64,000 nt of DNA from Agrypnia vestita. Lineage: Eukaryota; Arthropoda; Insecta; Trichoptera; Phryganeidae. Every line of letters starts with the position of its first letter. The first letter of the stretch is position 1. The notes below the pieces were generated by a model that saw only the letters and a list, made by a program, of their open reading frames with translations, was not told the origin of the DNA and ran no database searches. The stretch is from the NCBI GenBank assembly GCA_016648135.1, contig JADDOH010000307.1, positions 1-64,000 on the forward strand. The letters run 5' to 3'. Shown piece by piece: positions 1 to 10,690 of the stretch. Made by a program: the position numbers and the translations under genes.

Positions 1-636
1 GACTGCTGCGTTGCATTACTCAACCGGCACAATAATGAAGGGATTTTAAATCGAATCATTACCTGTGATGAAAAGTGGATCCTGTACGATAATCGGAAGC
101 GCTCATCGCAATGGCTGAACCCTGCCGAACCAGCCAAACCATGCCCCAAGCGAAAATTGACTCCAAAAAAGTTACTTGTGAGCGTTTGGTGGACTAGTGC
201 TGGTGTCGTTCACTACAGCTTTCTTAAATCTGGCCAGACGATTACGGCAGATGTCTATTGTCAGCAACTGCAAACCATGATGGAAAAGCTAGCTGCTAAA
301 CAACCGAGGCTGGTTAATCGCTCTAGGCCACTGCTGCTTCATGATAACGCTAGACTACACACTGCACAACAGACGGCTACCAAATTAGAGGAGCTTCAAT
401 TGGAATGTCTAAGACATCCACCGTACTCTCCGGACCTTGCCCCAACAGATTACCATTTTTTTCGAAATTTGGATAACTTCTTGCAAAGGAAAAAATTCAA
501 CTCCGATGGGGCAGTCAAAACCGCCTTCAAAGATTTTATTGATTCCCGTCCGAATGGTTTTTATAGTAAAGGGATCGATGAACTACCTATGAGATGGCAA
601 AAGTGCATAGATAGCAATGGTACATACTTTGATTAA
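1..636 (+). CDS. mariner transposase, C-terminal 211 residues
   Basis: Frame 1 is open from the first base of the window to the TAA at 634-636, so the frame runs in from upstream and the first ATG-like codon is not the start. All three metal-binding aspartates of the mariner D,D34D catalytic domain are visible: Asp in TCDEKW (codon 67-69), Asp in LLHDNAR (343-345) and Asp in APTDYHFF (448-450), with exactly 34 residues between the second and third. The typical PYSPDLAP motif precedes the last Asp. Family transposases are about 345 residues, so roughly 40 percent (the DNA-binding N-terminus) is outside the window. No stop or frameshift is seen, so the copy could be intact, but that depends on unseen sequence. 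Confidence 0.9.
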   Translation, partial: DCCVALLNRHNNEGILNRIITCDEKWILYDNRKRSSQWLNPAEPAKPCPKRKLTPKKLLVSVWWTSAGVVHYSFLKSGQTITADVYCQQLQTMMEKLAAKQPRLVNRSRPLLLHDNARLHTAQQTATKLEELQLECLRHPPYSPDLAPTDYHFFRNLDNFLQRKKFNSDGAVKTAFKDFIDSRPNGFYSKGIDELPMRWQKCIDSNGTYFD

Positions 637-713
637 ATAAATATATTATAATAAAAAAAATCGGCTTTATGTTCCTCCCATACTAAACGTCAATTTCATA
701 TGTAAGGACCTAA
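1..713 (+). mobile_element. mariner element, 3' part (5' end lies before the window)
   Basis: The right terminus reads GGACCTAA at 706-713 and is followed by TA, the usual mariner target. The same terminus, in both orientations, bounds a deletion copy at 55319-55891, which fixes the element end. The flanking TTATTCTTTG sequence belongs to another dispersed repeat (714-1018), so the mariner inserted next to or into that repeat. Confidence 0.9.
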
Positions 714-1018
714 TATTATTATTCTTTGTAAAAAGAATGTTATAGATTTTTTATATACACATTAGATACAAGGATTGAATGTTAAAAACAGGGTTTGATC
801 TACTAGTAATCTACCAGTGACTGTCCATCGTGATGCTTTAAAATTTCAATCTTAGTTTAAACGAAACAGATGACTTAAAGTTTGGTTGCGTGTATTTTTT
901 TAATTTTAAAAAGGTACACTGTATTTACTATCGCACTGCTCACCACGAGCTCATACAAAACGGAAAACGATTTGAGATACATTATCTAGTCAGTCTGAGA
1001 CTAAATTTAGGGTATAAA
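714..1018 (+). repeat. dispersed repeat, copy 1 (inverted partner at 8155-8490)
   Basis: The order of short blocks (ATTATTCTTTGTAAAAA, AAAAACAGGGTTTGAT, CTACCAGTGACTGTC, AGCTCATACAAAA, TTATCTAGTCAGTCTGAGAC) recurs on the opposite strand at 8155-8490. The similarity stops sharply after GTCTGAGAC. No coding capacity is seen. Confidence 0.75.
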
Positions 1019-2214
1019 AGCAATGGCAGCAATATCCAAAAAATGCTTTGAATAAATTCACCGAGGATTAATAATTCAAAATGTATTGAATTCTATTTTG
1101 TGTATCTATCCCTTCCACAATCATGTTTCCTATAAATTTATAGATTATGTTTCCTATTAAATCTCGTATTCATTACATTATTACCTACATTACAACATTA
1201 AGTACCTACGTATATTCTGACGCACTAGGGAAGTATGTTTGAATTCGTCGTCATGTCATGTAGGGAAAGACTCGATTGATCAAAATGTCGGATTGATTCG
1301 ACTCTTATAACGTTCGTAGATGAAAAGGTCTCCGTAGAGGAGGGTACTAAGTACGGAAACTTGTTAGATGTAGATTTTGTGTATTGGAATGCAGGAAAGG
1401 GTACATAATCGAACCCTTCAGATACGTAGCACAAACACGAAGGTCCAACATTGGTGTTACACAGATAAGGACACAAAAATAGTGTGACGTATTTTCACTT
1501 TGGGAGTACGGCGTTTGTTTTATGGAAAATAAGCAGTAAATAAATACTGTTCTTAATTTTAATTAAACAACTTTTTATTAACCACTTACTAGTTACTCTA
1601 CGTCTACCAGTTTCGATACCCCGTATCTTCATCAGGACGGACGCAAACTAACTATCCACTATCTATTCTGGCAAACAAATCAATTTTTGAACGGGGGCGT
1701 GGCTACAGCTATGGCGGGGGTAGTAAATGGGGAATATGTCAGGTGACGGACTATTCATAAACTTTATCTGGTTTTTAATTATATTGGCTTTAATGTTCAG
1801 GAATTTTTTATTCAGAGTATTTCTTAGTTAACTACTCTAAGGCCCCTATTATTTACATGTAGAATCTCGATACCGTTTTCCTTTTTTAACGTTTAGCCTG
1901 TTTCCAAAATATGGAGTTAGCGAGTCGACTTTGTCAATGGAATTTATTATAAGTTTGCCTAAACTATTATTATTATTATCTGGCAAACTTTATGAAACTT
2001 TGTCTAAAATGTTATTTATGTATAATATTCTCCTCCACTGTTCATTTATATTATTTGGTGGTACCACCAAATAGTTTATTGTAAAAATCCGTGTTGCAGA
2101 CCGACACTACCGTGACCTTATACTGTCACATTACAAGAAGAAGAAGAGAGAGCGCGCCCTTGCGCAGAGAGTCAGTCTTAAAACACTACAAATAGATTAA
2201 TTATCAACATCAAT
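1019..2214. other. no gene recognised; AT-rich intergenic
   Basis: It contains an 83-codon minus-strand ORF (1225-1476) with no recognisable domain, and a perfect 22-bp palindrome at 2052-2073. Nothing else is supported. Confidence 0.5.
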
Positions 2215-2900
2215 ATCCGCTCTTGGATTCAGGCCTTTCTGAAGGCTCGCCAATACACTGCCTCCAGCCCTTATAATACATACGTTCGACATACACGCTT
2301 CTTCAATCGTCTATTACATCTTCGATAAATATTTCCAGCCCACTGACACATGATCATGCAAGTGTTATAGATCTTCCATTACCTTGATTCTGTAGCAAAT
2401 TCGTACATTATGTATCTCTCAGAGATATTCTAAGCGTAGTCCTTTCCATTGCTCTTTGTGTAACTTTTAATTTATGAATGACATTGACGGTAAGGGCCCA
2501 TACCTCGGCTACTTATAAGAACTTGGCGTACAATATCTTTTCGGTTATAGAAACAGCAGTCTTTTTAACTTTTTCAGTTATGTCCAACCCTACTTAATGT
2601 TTCTTTATTTTACCCTCTTGTTTTATATTGTTAGACTTATATAATCATGTCAAACTAAATATTGTTGCCTGACATCTTTATTGGTTCTCTGTTATTTTTT
2701 ATATTTGCTATAATTTTGGTCTTATAAAATTGATTTTTAGGCCAGTGTGTTTCGATATATCTTTTGAGATTCTTAATTTTTTTCGCGGATCTCTGTGAGC
2801 GTCTTTTACCTATATCAAAACATTCCAACGTTAATTACGTTGCATTATGTACGCAATTTTTTCATACCCAATCGGTCGCCTCTCCATAACAAAATGTGCA
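2215..2900 (-). pseudogene. decayed non-LTR retrotransposon, end of reverse-transcriptase ORF
   Basis: Reading the minus strand from about 2515 to 2420 gives EVWALTVNVIHKLKVTQRAM followed by ERTTLRISLRD. This is the conserved stretch after the RT palm in many insect LINEs (pattern ETW.L...KVTQRAMER..L.ISLRD). Further downstream CQWAGNIYRRCNRRLKKRV matches the usual WAGH.ARR region of the same ORF. Stops and frame changes between the blocks show decay. The sequence up to about 2900 continues in the same direction less clearly. The clade is not assigned. Confidence 0.6.
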
Positions 2901-3815
2901 CACTTTCAGTTCTGATGTGTTCTTGTTCTTCCGTTTATTTTAATGGGTCAAAAATAAAACCAACATGAAATTATAAGCTATACCTTACAGAGTTGCAGTG
3001 AAACCTAACCGTCTCTGCGTTGGAACCAGAGAAGCGCGGTGTTTCAGATATCTATCTGCACACCGACAGGCGTGTAAAGCATCCCTGGTGGTGGTTCCCT
3101 TAGAAATTCCTAGCGCCTTCATCTGGTTGGCGCCAGGCGTATGTTATCTATCACATCTTCCGAGTATCTTCTTAGTAGATCTTCCGAGAGCGAGAAACAG
3201 ATTACTCAATTGAAATTATTAGATAAAAATGATTATTTGCTCAAATTTTACCCAAATAATCTAGCTTTTATCTTGTATTACCTTTGAAGCATCAGTAGTT
3301 CAATGTAAACCCTTCTCGAACCTCTGAGGTAGCGCCATCCCTTAGCCCCGGCCCCGGCCCGGGCTGCTCGCTTGACATTTAAAGGGCGGAAACATTGTCT
3401 AAATTATCTCAACATTAAATTCTCGTTTGTGATGATGACGTCACACAGGCGGTGATGTGAGTTATTATTGCGTTTAACGTCACACGTGGCCTAAGAAGAG
3501 AACGGATTACACCTGGAAAGTGCTGTGTCATTAAAAGCCCTACCCAAGTCCGCGGAAATCTGGTTTGTTACATCCGTATAGGTTTTATGTCTCATAAAGG
3601 CCCTTCCCACTGTTCCTACCAAAACAATCGTCTACAATGTGCTTCTTTCATTCTTATTTTTCTCAGTCGATTCCTTCAATACTATGTATTGTGATCTCAT
3701 ACAATATGTTGTTTCCCTTAATGATTATTGTCCATTTTTCGGATAAACGTTTTAATAGCATAGTTATTTGCATCTTTGATCAAAGATCTAGTTGATCTAT
3801 ATACTTGGAAATTTT
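2901..3815. other. no gene recognised
   Basis: A more GC-rich stretch at 2990-3200 carries a 71-codon plus-strand ORF without a recognised domain. A short CCCCGGCCCCGGCCC run lies near 3345. No repeat or coding signal can be supported. Confidence 0.4.
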
Positions 3816-4066
3816 CAGGGGCGTGTAGTGGGAAGAAGAAGCATGACTTTTATTTAACCGTATATTTGGGGAAAAAACATCGAAATTAAATATTTATCTG
3901 GCAGAACATCATGAAATATTAAAGTCTGAATATGTTGTTTATTGTGATATGAATATTTATTTATTTATTTATTTATTTAACGCCCGTATGGGCTTTTACA
4001 ACATACAGAATTTTTTTTTTTTAAATAACATAAGACAGTTAAAAGTTACAATCATAATAGTTAAAA

Positions 4067-4101
<35 letters not shown>

Positions 4102-4227
4102 AGAAAAACATAAGAAAAACATTAGAAAAACATAAGAAAAACATAAAAACATAAGATAAAATAATAATAAAGTTAAAGGTACAAATAATAATAGTTAAAG
4201 GTAAAATATAAAGATTTATTGTCCATT

Positions 4228-5600
4228 TCAATTTCGTTGGGATGTAAACAATTGTATCAGCTTTGTCCTATAAACAGTTATACTATCAGCAAAAATATCA
4301 GCCGCCTCTGCATGTTCATTCCCTAATGAGTGTAATCTGGGAAATACAGAGTTTGCTAATGCATTAGTTCTGACATTTCCACTATAAAAGAACAATGCAC
4401 TGTGTCTTGATGACCTCGATGGAGCATATAAGTCGATCAGACTAATAATCTGGGGGCAATCAATCAAACTATTTACGATCCTATAAAGAAATATTAGGTC
4501 TGTTACAGTACGTCTCACAGACAAGTTTAAAAGTTGTAAATAACTAAGGAGACATTCATATTTGATATCTTCCAAGCGTATATTTAATTTGTAATTAATA
4601 AATCTTAAAAATTTTTTTTGGACTCGTTCAATTGCCGTTGAATGATTAACATAGTGAGGCGACCAAATGATCGAGTTATATTCAACCTGAGGTCTGACAA
4701 GAGAAGTGTAGAGGACTTTATAAGTGCGCAGGTCTGTAAAGTTTTGTGCAGTTCTTAAAACAAATCCCAACATTTTGAGACCTTTATTAGTTATCAAGTC
4801 AATGTGGGGAATGAATGATAATTTAGCATCAAAAATTACTCCCAGATCACTTATCTCCTCAACTGATACAAGGTTTACATCATTAATTTTGTAGGTGAAT
4901 TTAATAGGAATCTTTTTTTTTGTAAAAGTAATAGATTGGCACTTGGAGATATTTAGATGAAGTTGATTGTTGGTACACCATTTGAACAGGGAATCCAAAT
5001 TTGTTTGTAGTTTCATACAATCGGACATACTTTTCACTGATGTAAATATTTTCAAGTCATACCGAAAGGCTTCTATTGCATAGATAGCTACCTAACCATT
5101 GTAATAATTTACCATGAATGCCCAATCTTTGGAGTTTATCCATCAATATAAGATGTGATACTTTTTCAAATGCTTTAGAGAAATCTGTATAGATTGAGTC
5201 TACCTGGTTTCCCTTTCCCAGTTCATTGGATATGTAATTTTCATACAGTAATAAATTAGTAGCTGTTGACCTACCTGAGAAAAAACCATGTTGGAAAGGT
5301 GATATTACGGGTTTCATTTGGTACATTATATTATTCAGTAAGAGTTTTTCAAAGAGTTTTGGTATTGATGATTGAATACAAATAGGTCTATAGTTTTTGA
5401 TATCACTTTTAACACCCTTTTTGAAAATTGGCATCAGGAAGCTACTTTTCCAGACATCAGGATAGCAGCTTGTACTCAAAGATAAGTTAAATAAGAGATA
5501 TAACGGATAGGAGAGATGATCAACACAATTTATCAGGAATATTGGTGGTATCCTGTCTGGTCCAGCGCTTTTATTGTGATCCAGTTGTTTAATTAGAGTT
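4228..5600 (-). pseudogene. LINE reverse transcriptase with active-site deletion
   Basis: The minus strand reads GPDRIPP, PIFKKGVKSDIKNYRPI, SPFQHGF.SGRST and YTDFSKAFEKVSH (first catalytic Asp region) up to LGSYLCNRS. At about 5090-5056 it jumps directly to LKIFTSVKSM, which in relatives follows the second catalytic Asp pair. The stretch normally holding the VPQGS and Asp-Asp boxes is missing. The 3' part (5055-4228) is one open frame with ISDLGVIFDAKLSF and LVRPQVEYNSIIWSPH, typical of the RT thumb. The element cannot mobilise itself. Confidence 0.85.
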
Positions 5601-5637
5601 AAAATCTCACCTTGATTAATATGGACATTAGATATAT

Positions 5638-6437
5638 TTATTTGATCGGAAACCTCAACATTCGGTCATTCGGTATATAATTATCAGACACAGAGGCACT
5701 ATCGTATACGCTTTTAAAGAAATCTGCGAACATGTTTGTTATTTCATTTATGTTGTTTCCTACGACATTATTGAGGTACATTGTATTTGGTATATCAGTA
5801 TCATTTTTTCTCAATGAATTTGTGTATTTCCAAAAAATTTTTGTGTTGTTTTGTATATTTTTCTCAATATTATTTACATAGTTATTGAAACACAGTTTTG
5901 AGAGAGCGGTACATTGCTTCCTCAATCTAGTAAATTCAGTGTAATCGCACAGGTTTCGACTTTCTTTGTATATTTTGTGGGCAGATTTTTAAGATATGTC
6001 AAATTAATTAGCTCATAATTAAACCATTTAGGGTATTTTGATTTAAATTGCTTGCTTCTAGGAACAAATTTTTCTATAATTTGATAAATTGACTTGTAAA
6101 ATTGGTCAGCTGCGTTATTAATGTTTCCATTGGACAAGTTATTCCAGTCGATATCATCGTTTTGGAGGAATGACCAATAAATGTTTGAAAGATGAGTGTT
6201 AATACTCACATAATCTGCTTTACAAAAATTGAAAGATGTTTCTTCCTGGTTTGTGGGGGTAGCATTATGATTATGATTTGGGACACCTTCTCTATGAACA
6301 AATAATGGAAATTCTAATGGCGGGTGATGGGGGTCTGTTTGAAGAAGTGAGTCACCTGATATTTCTACAGACAATTTAGAATCACTGGAGAATACTAGAT
6401 CCAGTAAGCAATGATTGACATTGTATATTGAGTTCAT
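5638..6437 (-). pseudogene. LINE connector between endonuclease and RT (two frames)
   Basis: Two overlapping open frames (6437-5922, then 5925-5638) lie between the endonuclease and RT blocks. They contain FWKYTNSLRKND and NEITNMFADFFKSVY, the usual segment before the RT fingers in jockey/CR1-type ORF2 proteins. The change of frame at about 5922 marks an indel. Confidence 0.6.
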
Positions 6438-6439
6438 TG

Positions 6440-7015
6440 AGGTAGTGCCAAGAAAGAGGACATGTCTAAAATTTCACGGGCGCTGTCTGACATAAGTGTA
6501 TTGGTATAATTTTCGTCATTCGTATCCCACTTAATATTTGGCAAAATTGTAAATTTTGTTTTATTATCTCATTAAATCACCAGTTAAAATGTAAACTGCT
6601 TCAGGATATTTTGACCTTATGATTTCAACATCTTCCACATGATTCTTGTATACTTGTGCATCGGATGAAGGAGGAATGTAAACACAGCCGATGATAATTT
6701 TGCAGTGTGAAGTTTTAATCAGGACGAAGACTTGTTCTATATTATTGTGTTTTGTAGGAATCTTAGATGACATGATTTTATTTGCTACAGTTATTAGTAC
6801 ACCACCTCCTCTTGATTTATGGCTAGTATCTTGGTTTCTATCGCATCTAAAGATATTGTGATTTAAAAATCCAAGTTCTTCTGTTTTTATTTGTTGGTCA
6901 AGCCAGGTTTCTGTCAGGAGGAAAACATCGAAAAAAAGAAGAGGAAAGGTAGTTTTTAGTTCTTTAAGTTTGGTTTTCATTCCGCGTACATTCTGGTAAT
7001 AGAATTTAATTGACT
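6440..7015 (-). pseudogene. LINE endonuclease domain (EEP/APE type), frameshifted
   Basis: The minus-strand translation contains YYQNVRGMKTKL, LLTETWLD, SRGGGVLI, IGCVYIPPS and ILTGDL in the usual order of an apurinic-like endonuclease (Asn near the start, Glu in TETW, Asp in GDL). The frame breaks right after GDL at about 6565 and resumes in another frame. The 5922-6437 ORF continues the connector between endonuclease and RT. Confidence 0.75.
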
Positions 7016-7017
7016 TT

Positions 7018-7714
7018 AGTTTTTTGGGTGAAGTTTAAATATTTTAGGTTTGCCATCAATATATTTAATAGAAAGGTTTGATTCACCGTGTTGAGATCTG
7101 GTTGCGATTTCTTGACGAAGTGCAGAAATTTGCTTTCGTTGTAATATTGTTGTCATTAAATATCTTTATACTGCTATCTGAAATTTGTCTCTTTTTTTTA
7201 AGATAGATATAGCCTGTTCTGAATTGTTTAATATAACATTGAGTGGTCTAGATTTGTTTGGTTTTGGCGCACCAATCCGAAATATTTTAATTTCATCTTT
7301 GGTAACAGTATTGTTGATTTTGCTCAGAACGCTGAATACCTTGGCAGCGTCCTCTTTCATTTTATGGATTTGAGTTTCGGCTTGACTTTCTTCAACATTT
7401 ACCATAATTATGTTTTTTGATCTGGTTTTTCTTTCTTCAATTTCATCAATTGTATCACATATATCGAGATTTGTATTACTAGTTGTAGATTGATTATGGA
7501 CCATAGATTTGTAAGCGGAGAGTTCACCTTCCATGGCAGCCATCTTAACCGCCATGTGACCAATGGCTCCAAGCAGTTCAGTTGTTTTTGGCATAACTTT
7601 TGTTATTTGTTCTTTTGTAAATTTGTTGCCAAAGTCAGTGAGTATTTGTGCAATGGAATTTACAGCATCCTTCGCTTTTAAGATGAAATCTTGCGAATTT
7701 TCTAGTTTATCCAT
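7018..7714 (-). pseudogene. LINE ORF1 (nucleic-acid-binding, gag-like) with premature stop
   Basis: It begins MDKLENSQDF at 7714 and shows a helical N-terminal half, then ERKTRSKNIIMVNVEES, the start of an RRM-like region typical of ORF1 proteins in this LINE group. The frame meets TAA at about 7164-7166 (after KFQIAV) but continues open for about 48 more codons to KIFKLHPKN and stop near 7018. That suggests a longer ancestral ORF1. No zinc knuckles are seen. Confidence 0.65.
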
Positions 7715-8154
7715 TTTTTAATCATATATATATTTATGTATGGGTGATAACCCTGATTTTTAGCATACACTAGTGACGTTTTGTGGAATACCCGCTTGCA
7801 CTGACAACAATAACTATACACTGAGTTTATTTGACTTTTTACTGTGAAATGTGAAGTTTATAATTAGTTTTATTCACTTTCTTTATGGCAGTGAACTACC
7901 GAATTACACAGGACTACACTGATCCAATTGGTATTTTGGTTGTTTGACACTTGAATGTTTAGGAACACTTAAAAGACAACTGACAGGTTTGGTCTTATGA
8001 AGCGAAATTATTATTACGAGATATATCTCTTATTTCGGTTTCATCTCAAAATATATGTCATGCTTCTTGTTCCCACTGCACGCCCCTAGAAATTTCCCAC
8101 TTCCTCTAACCTTCTACCATTTCAGTCACTACCACTCTGCTGGTATTTGAGGTT

Positions 8155-8490
8155 CCGTCTCAGACTGACTAGATAATCTATCTCAAATCCTTTTCCATTT
8201 TGTATGAGCTCTTGGTGAGGAAGTGTGATGGCAAACACAGCGTACTATTTCAAATTTCAGAAAATATCACCATGCAAAGTATAAGTGACCTGTTTCGTTT
8301 GAAGTACCTTTTGGCCTTGAAAAAGATTAAAATTAAAACATCCCGACAGTCACTGGTAGATGACTCAATTGTGACCTTGAGGTCTTTAAAATTATAATCA
8401 AACCCTGTTTTTAACAGTCAATTCTTGTACCTAATGTGTTTATAAAAAATGTATAACTTGTTTTTTTACAAAGAATAATATTTTTAAATT
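8155..8490 (-). repeat. dispersed repeat, copy 2 (inverted relative to 714-1018)
   Basis: The reverse complement follows the same block order as 714-1018 over about 330 bp, with small indels. The 65-codon plus-strand ORF here is therefore repeat-derived and not a gene. Confidence 0.75.
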
Positions 8491-8845
8491 AGAAAATATT
8501 GTCAGATAAGATGATTTCTCAATATTCCCAATAAAAATGCGAACTGCCATCAAAATATTCTTGTTATTTTACTGATTTTATTATCATGAATTATTACTTT
8601 TATGTTAATATTTTCATCAACATCATCAGCAATTTATTTCAGTCTTAACCTTCAGTTTCTTGGCCAAGTCTACTTGCTTATCCCTACACCACCTAACCAC
8701 CTTGTGTTGGACCTCACTGTATCAGGAGATTAACTTGATCAGCGGACTTGTTATCAATAGTCATTCAATATTACTACGTCTCCGGCTCAATGACATTTTT
8801 TCCAATTGTATGTGCCATATCATTATTCAAACAATATTCGAAAAC

Positions 8846-9710
8846 TCATCTAAGAATTTTTCTTTCAAAAATATTCAATTGCCTTTCACAATTTTTTGTT
8901 GGACTCCGGAATTACGTATGAGCACTGACCCGATTACTCTATTGTATTAATAACTAGCTGTTCGTACCCGGCGTTGCACGGGTTAAGGATTAAGTTGAAA
9001 ATAAATTTTGGGGGGGAAAAAAAGGTTTGATTCGAACGGTATAGATTTGCATCAAAAATATATCAGGAGGGGGGAGAAAAGGTAAAAGGGGAGGGAGAAA
9101 ATATAGCCTATGTTACCTGCCGAGTCCTAAAGAATAAGTTTCCAAATTTTGAGTCCGATCACTGAAACGGTACAGATTTGCATCTAAAATGTGTCAGGGG
9201 GACAGGAAGAGGTATGAGAATAGGGGAAAATATCGCCTTTGTTACTCGCCGAGTCCTAAAGAATAAGTTTACAAATTTTGAGTCCGATCGCTGAAACGGT
9301 ACAGATTTGCATCGAAAATATGTCAGGGGGAGGAGGAGGGGTATGAGAATAGGGAGAAAATGATGCCTATGTTACCTGCCGGGTCCCAAAGCATAAGTAT
9401 GCAAAATTTGAATCGAATCGGACAAACGGTGTGGATTTGTATAGAGAACAGACAGACCGACAGACAGACAGACATTGAGTTTTATAGGTATAGATTGTAT
9501 TTTTGTTCTTGTTTTTGAGGTAGTCTTGATTTAAAATACAAGTACCTACTCCGGTGATAGGAATGAGAATTTTTCTTTCGAAAATCCGAACATTTTCTTG
9601 ATCTTTACACAATTTTGTTTTAGAGTCCGGAAATCTGAGCACTGATCCGATGTGTTTTTTCTGTTATTTGATTTTGGTTTTTCTTGACGAATAGTCTTGA
9701 TTTAAAATGG
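8846..9710. repeat. duplicated local sequence flanking an RTE-like repeat
   Basis: The block from AGAATTTTTCTTTC to GAGCACTGACCCGATTA (8846-8938) recurs at 9565-9650 as GAGAATTTTTCTTTC ... GAGCACTGATCCGATG. A second short block, TAGTCTTGATTTAAAAT, occurs at about 9521 and 9689. The RTE-like repeat at 8953-9495 lies between the copies. Confidence 0.55.
8953..9495 (+). mobile_element. RTE-tail-like/SINE-like repeat with internal tandem units
   Basis: It starts CTAGCTGTTCGTACCCGGCG and ends in a (GACA)n run followed by TTTTATAGGTATAGATT. This head and tail are familiar from short retroposed repeats of moths and other insects. The body is about 3.3 copies of a unit of roughly 125 bp, each with ACGGTACAGATTTGCATC, a G-rich stretch, TGTTACC.GCCGAGTCC and AATTTTGAGTCCGATC. 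The same head occurs as an inverted pair at 18862-19117. Confidence 0.65.
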
Positions 9711-9773
9711 ACCCGGAGATCATAGCTGCTGCTGATAAAATAATATAAATAAAATAAGCATATATAATAACTG

Positions 9774-10480
9774 ATCGAAAGATTTGGCAGTTAATTTGTA
9801 GTGCAACATTTTAATTTAAAATATGATTTATATTTAAACTTTGTACTACACACACAATATGAGTTATTAATTAATACTATAGTTTCGAGAGGAGCAGTTC
9901 CTCTCTTCGTCAGGCATAGTTAATAACTAACTTAAATAAATAAATTATCAATCTATTCGGACAGGTTGAGTTATTATCGCATTACATCTATGAGGAACCG
10001 AGTGGAGCAGTTTCAATTTTTGACCGCTGAAAGGATGATTTATCTTTCGGCAATCAAAAATACTAATATTAATTATGTGATTGGAAAATTTGGAGAAGTT
10101 CAATGAAGATTAATGGTATTTTAGCATCGGCGATGTTCTTCTATTCCTGTATTTAAGTGTGCGCCTCCCTGACCTGCCCGAATAAAACACACAATGTTTA
10201 TTACAATAAGTAGTTTGTAAAAGTGTCAAAGTTATAGAGCTGACGCATTTGTAGTTGTAGATTAGGCGTTCTAGCCCCATATAGAGTAGTCAGAGTATAG
10301 TAGATTCTAAGGAATGGAAAAAAATAAAGTTGCCCGATTAGACTGATAAATTTTGTATTTAAGTTAGTTATTAACTGATGATGAGAGGGACTGCTCCCCT
10401 CGAAACTATAGTAGTAATTAATAACTCATAGTGGGTGTAGTACCTACAAAGTTAAAATAAAAATCATATTTTCAATACAT
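9774..10480. mobile_element. TIR element about 0.7 kb, non-coding
   Basis: About 120 bp at 9820-9940 is inverted at 10357-10474. Both arms share ATGAGTTATTAATTA, ACTATAGTTTCGAG.GGAGC and AGTTAATAACTAACTTAAAT. No transposase is seen between the arms. A third, partial copy lies at 52985-53312; its end CTGCCAAATCTTT matches the start of this element at about 9778. Confidence 0.7.
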
Positions 10481-10494
10481 GACTGATTTTAACA

Positions 10495-10690
10495 TTATGC
10501 CAATTATAATAATTTCGTTGTCTGTCCATCGGACCATCCATCTGTCTCTCTGTCTGTCCCCTTAACTTCGTGTAACGTCCGTAACTTCTTTATAGTAAAA
10601 AATCTTTATATTTTTCACTTTTTCTCTTTTTTTATGTAAATAAAGAAATACTTATTCCTTAAGAACCGACGTGTAAAATTACCGTCATTT
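10495..10690 (-). repeat. RTE-like 3' tail repeat, minus orientation
   Basis: Reading the minus strand gives TGACGGTAATTTTACACGTC, a poly-A/T-rich spacer, AAGAAGTTACGGACGTTACA, then (GACAGA)n and ACAACGAAATTATTATAATT. The same order occurs on the plus strand at 23990-24660 (interrupted by a LINE) and in part at 27120-27215. Confidence 0.6.

Larger units (their letters stand above)
3955..7760 (-). mobile_element. jockey/CR1-type LINE, nearly full length, defective
   Basis: On the minus strand the order is ORF1 (7714-7166), endonuclease (about 7010-6430), connector, RT (about 5600-4228), 3' UTR, and a tail at 3957-3983. The tail carries a small GCCC-ATAC-GGGC hairpin followed by (TAAA)n, as in this superfamily. 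ORF1 has an in-frame stop at about 7166. The ORF2 region is split into at least five frames, and the RT active site is deleted. The 5' boundary is approximate. A 5'-truncated sibling with the same 3' end lies at 24077-24591. Confidence 0.85.
3816..8088. mobile_element. hAT-like MITE split by a LINE insertion
   Basis: The left end CAGGGGCGTGTAGTGGGAA (3816-3834) is matched in inverted orientation by TTCCCACTGCACGCCCCTA ending at 8088, and the similarity continues inward to AGAAGCATGAC. Flanking 8-mers are GAAATTTT (3808-3815) and GAAATTTC (8089-8096), a hAT-type 8-bp target duplication with one mismatch. The terminal CAGGGGCG also fits hAT-type MITEs. Without the LINE inside, the host MITE would be only a few hundred bp. 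Confidence 0.7.

Noticed and set aside
7185..7681. Plus-strand ORFs of 62 and 63 codons
   Set aside because: Antisense shadows of LINE ORF1.
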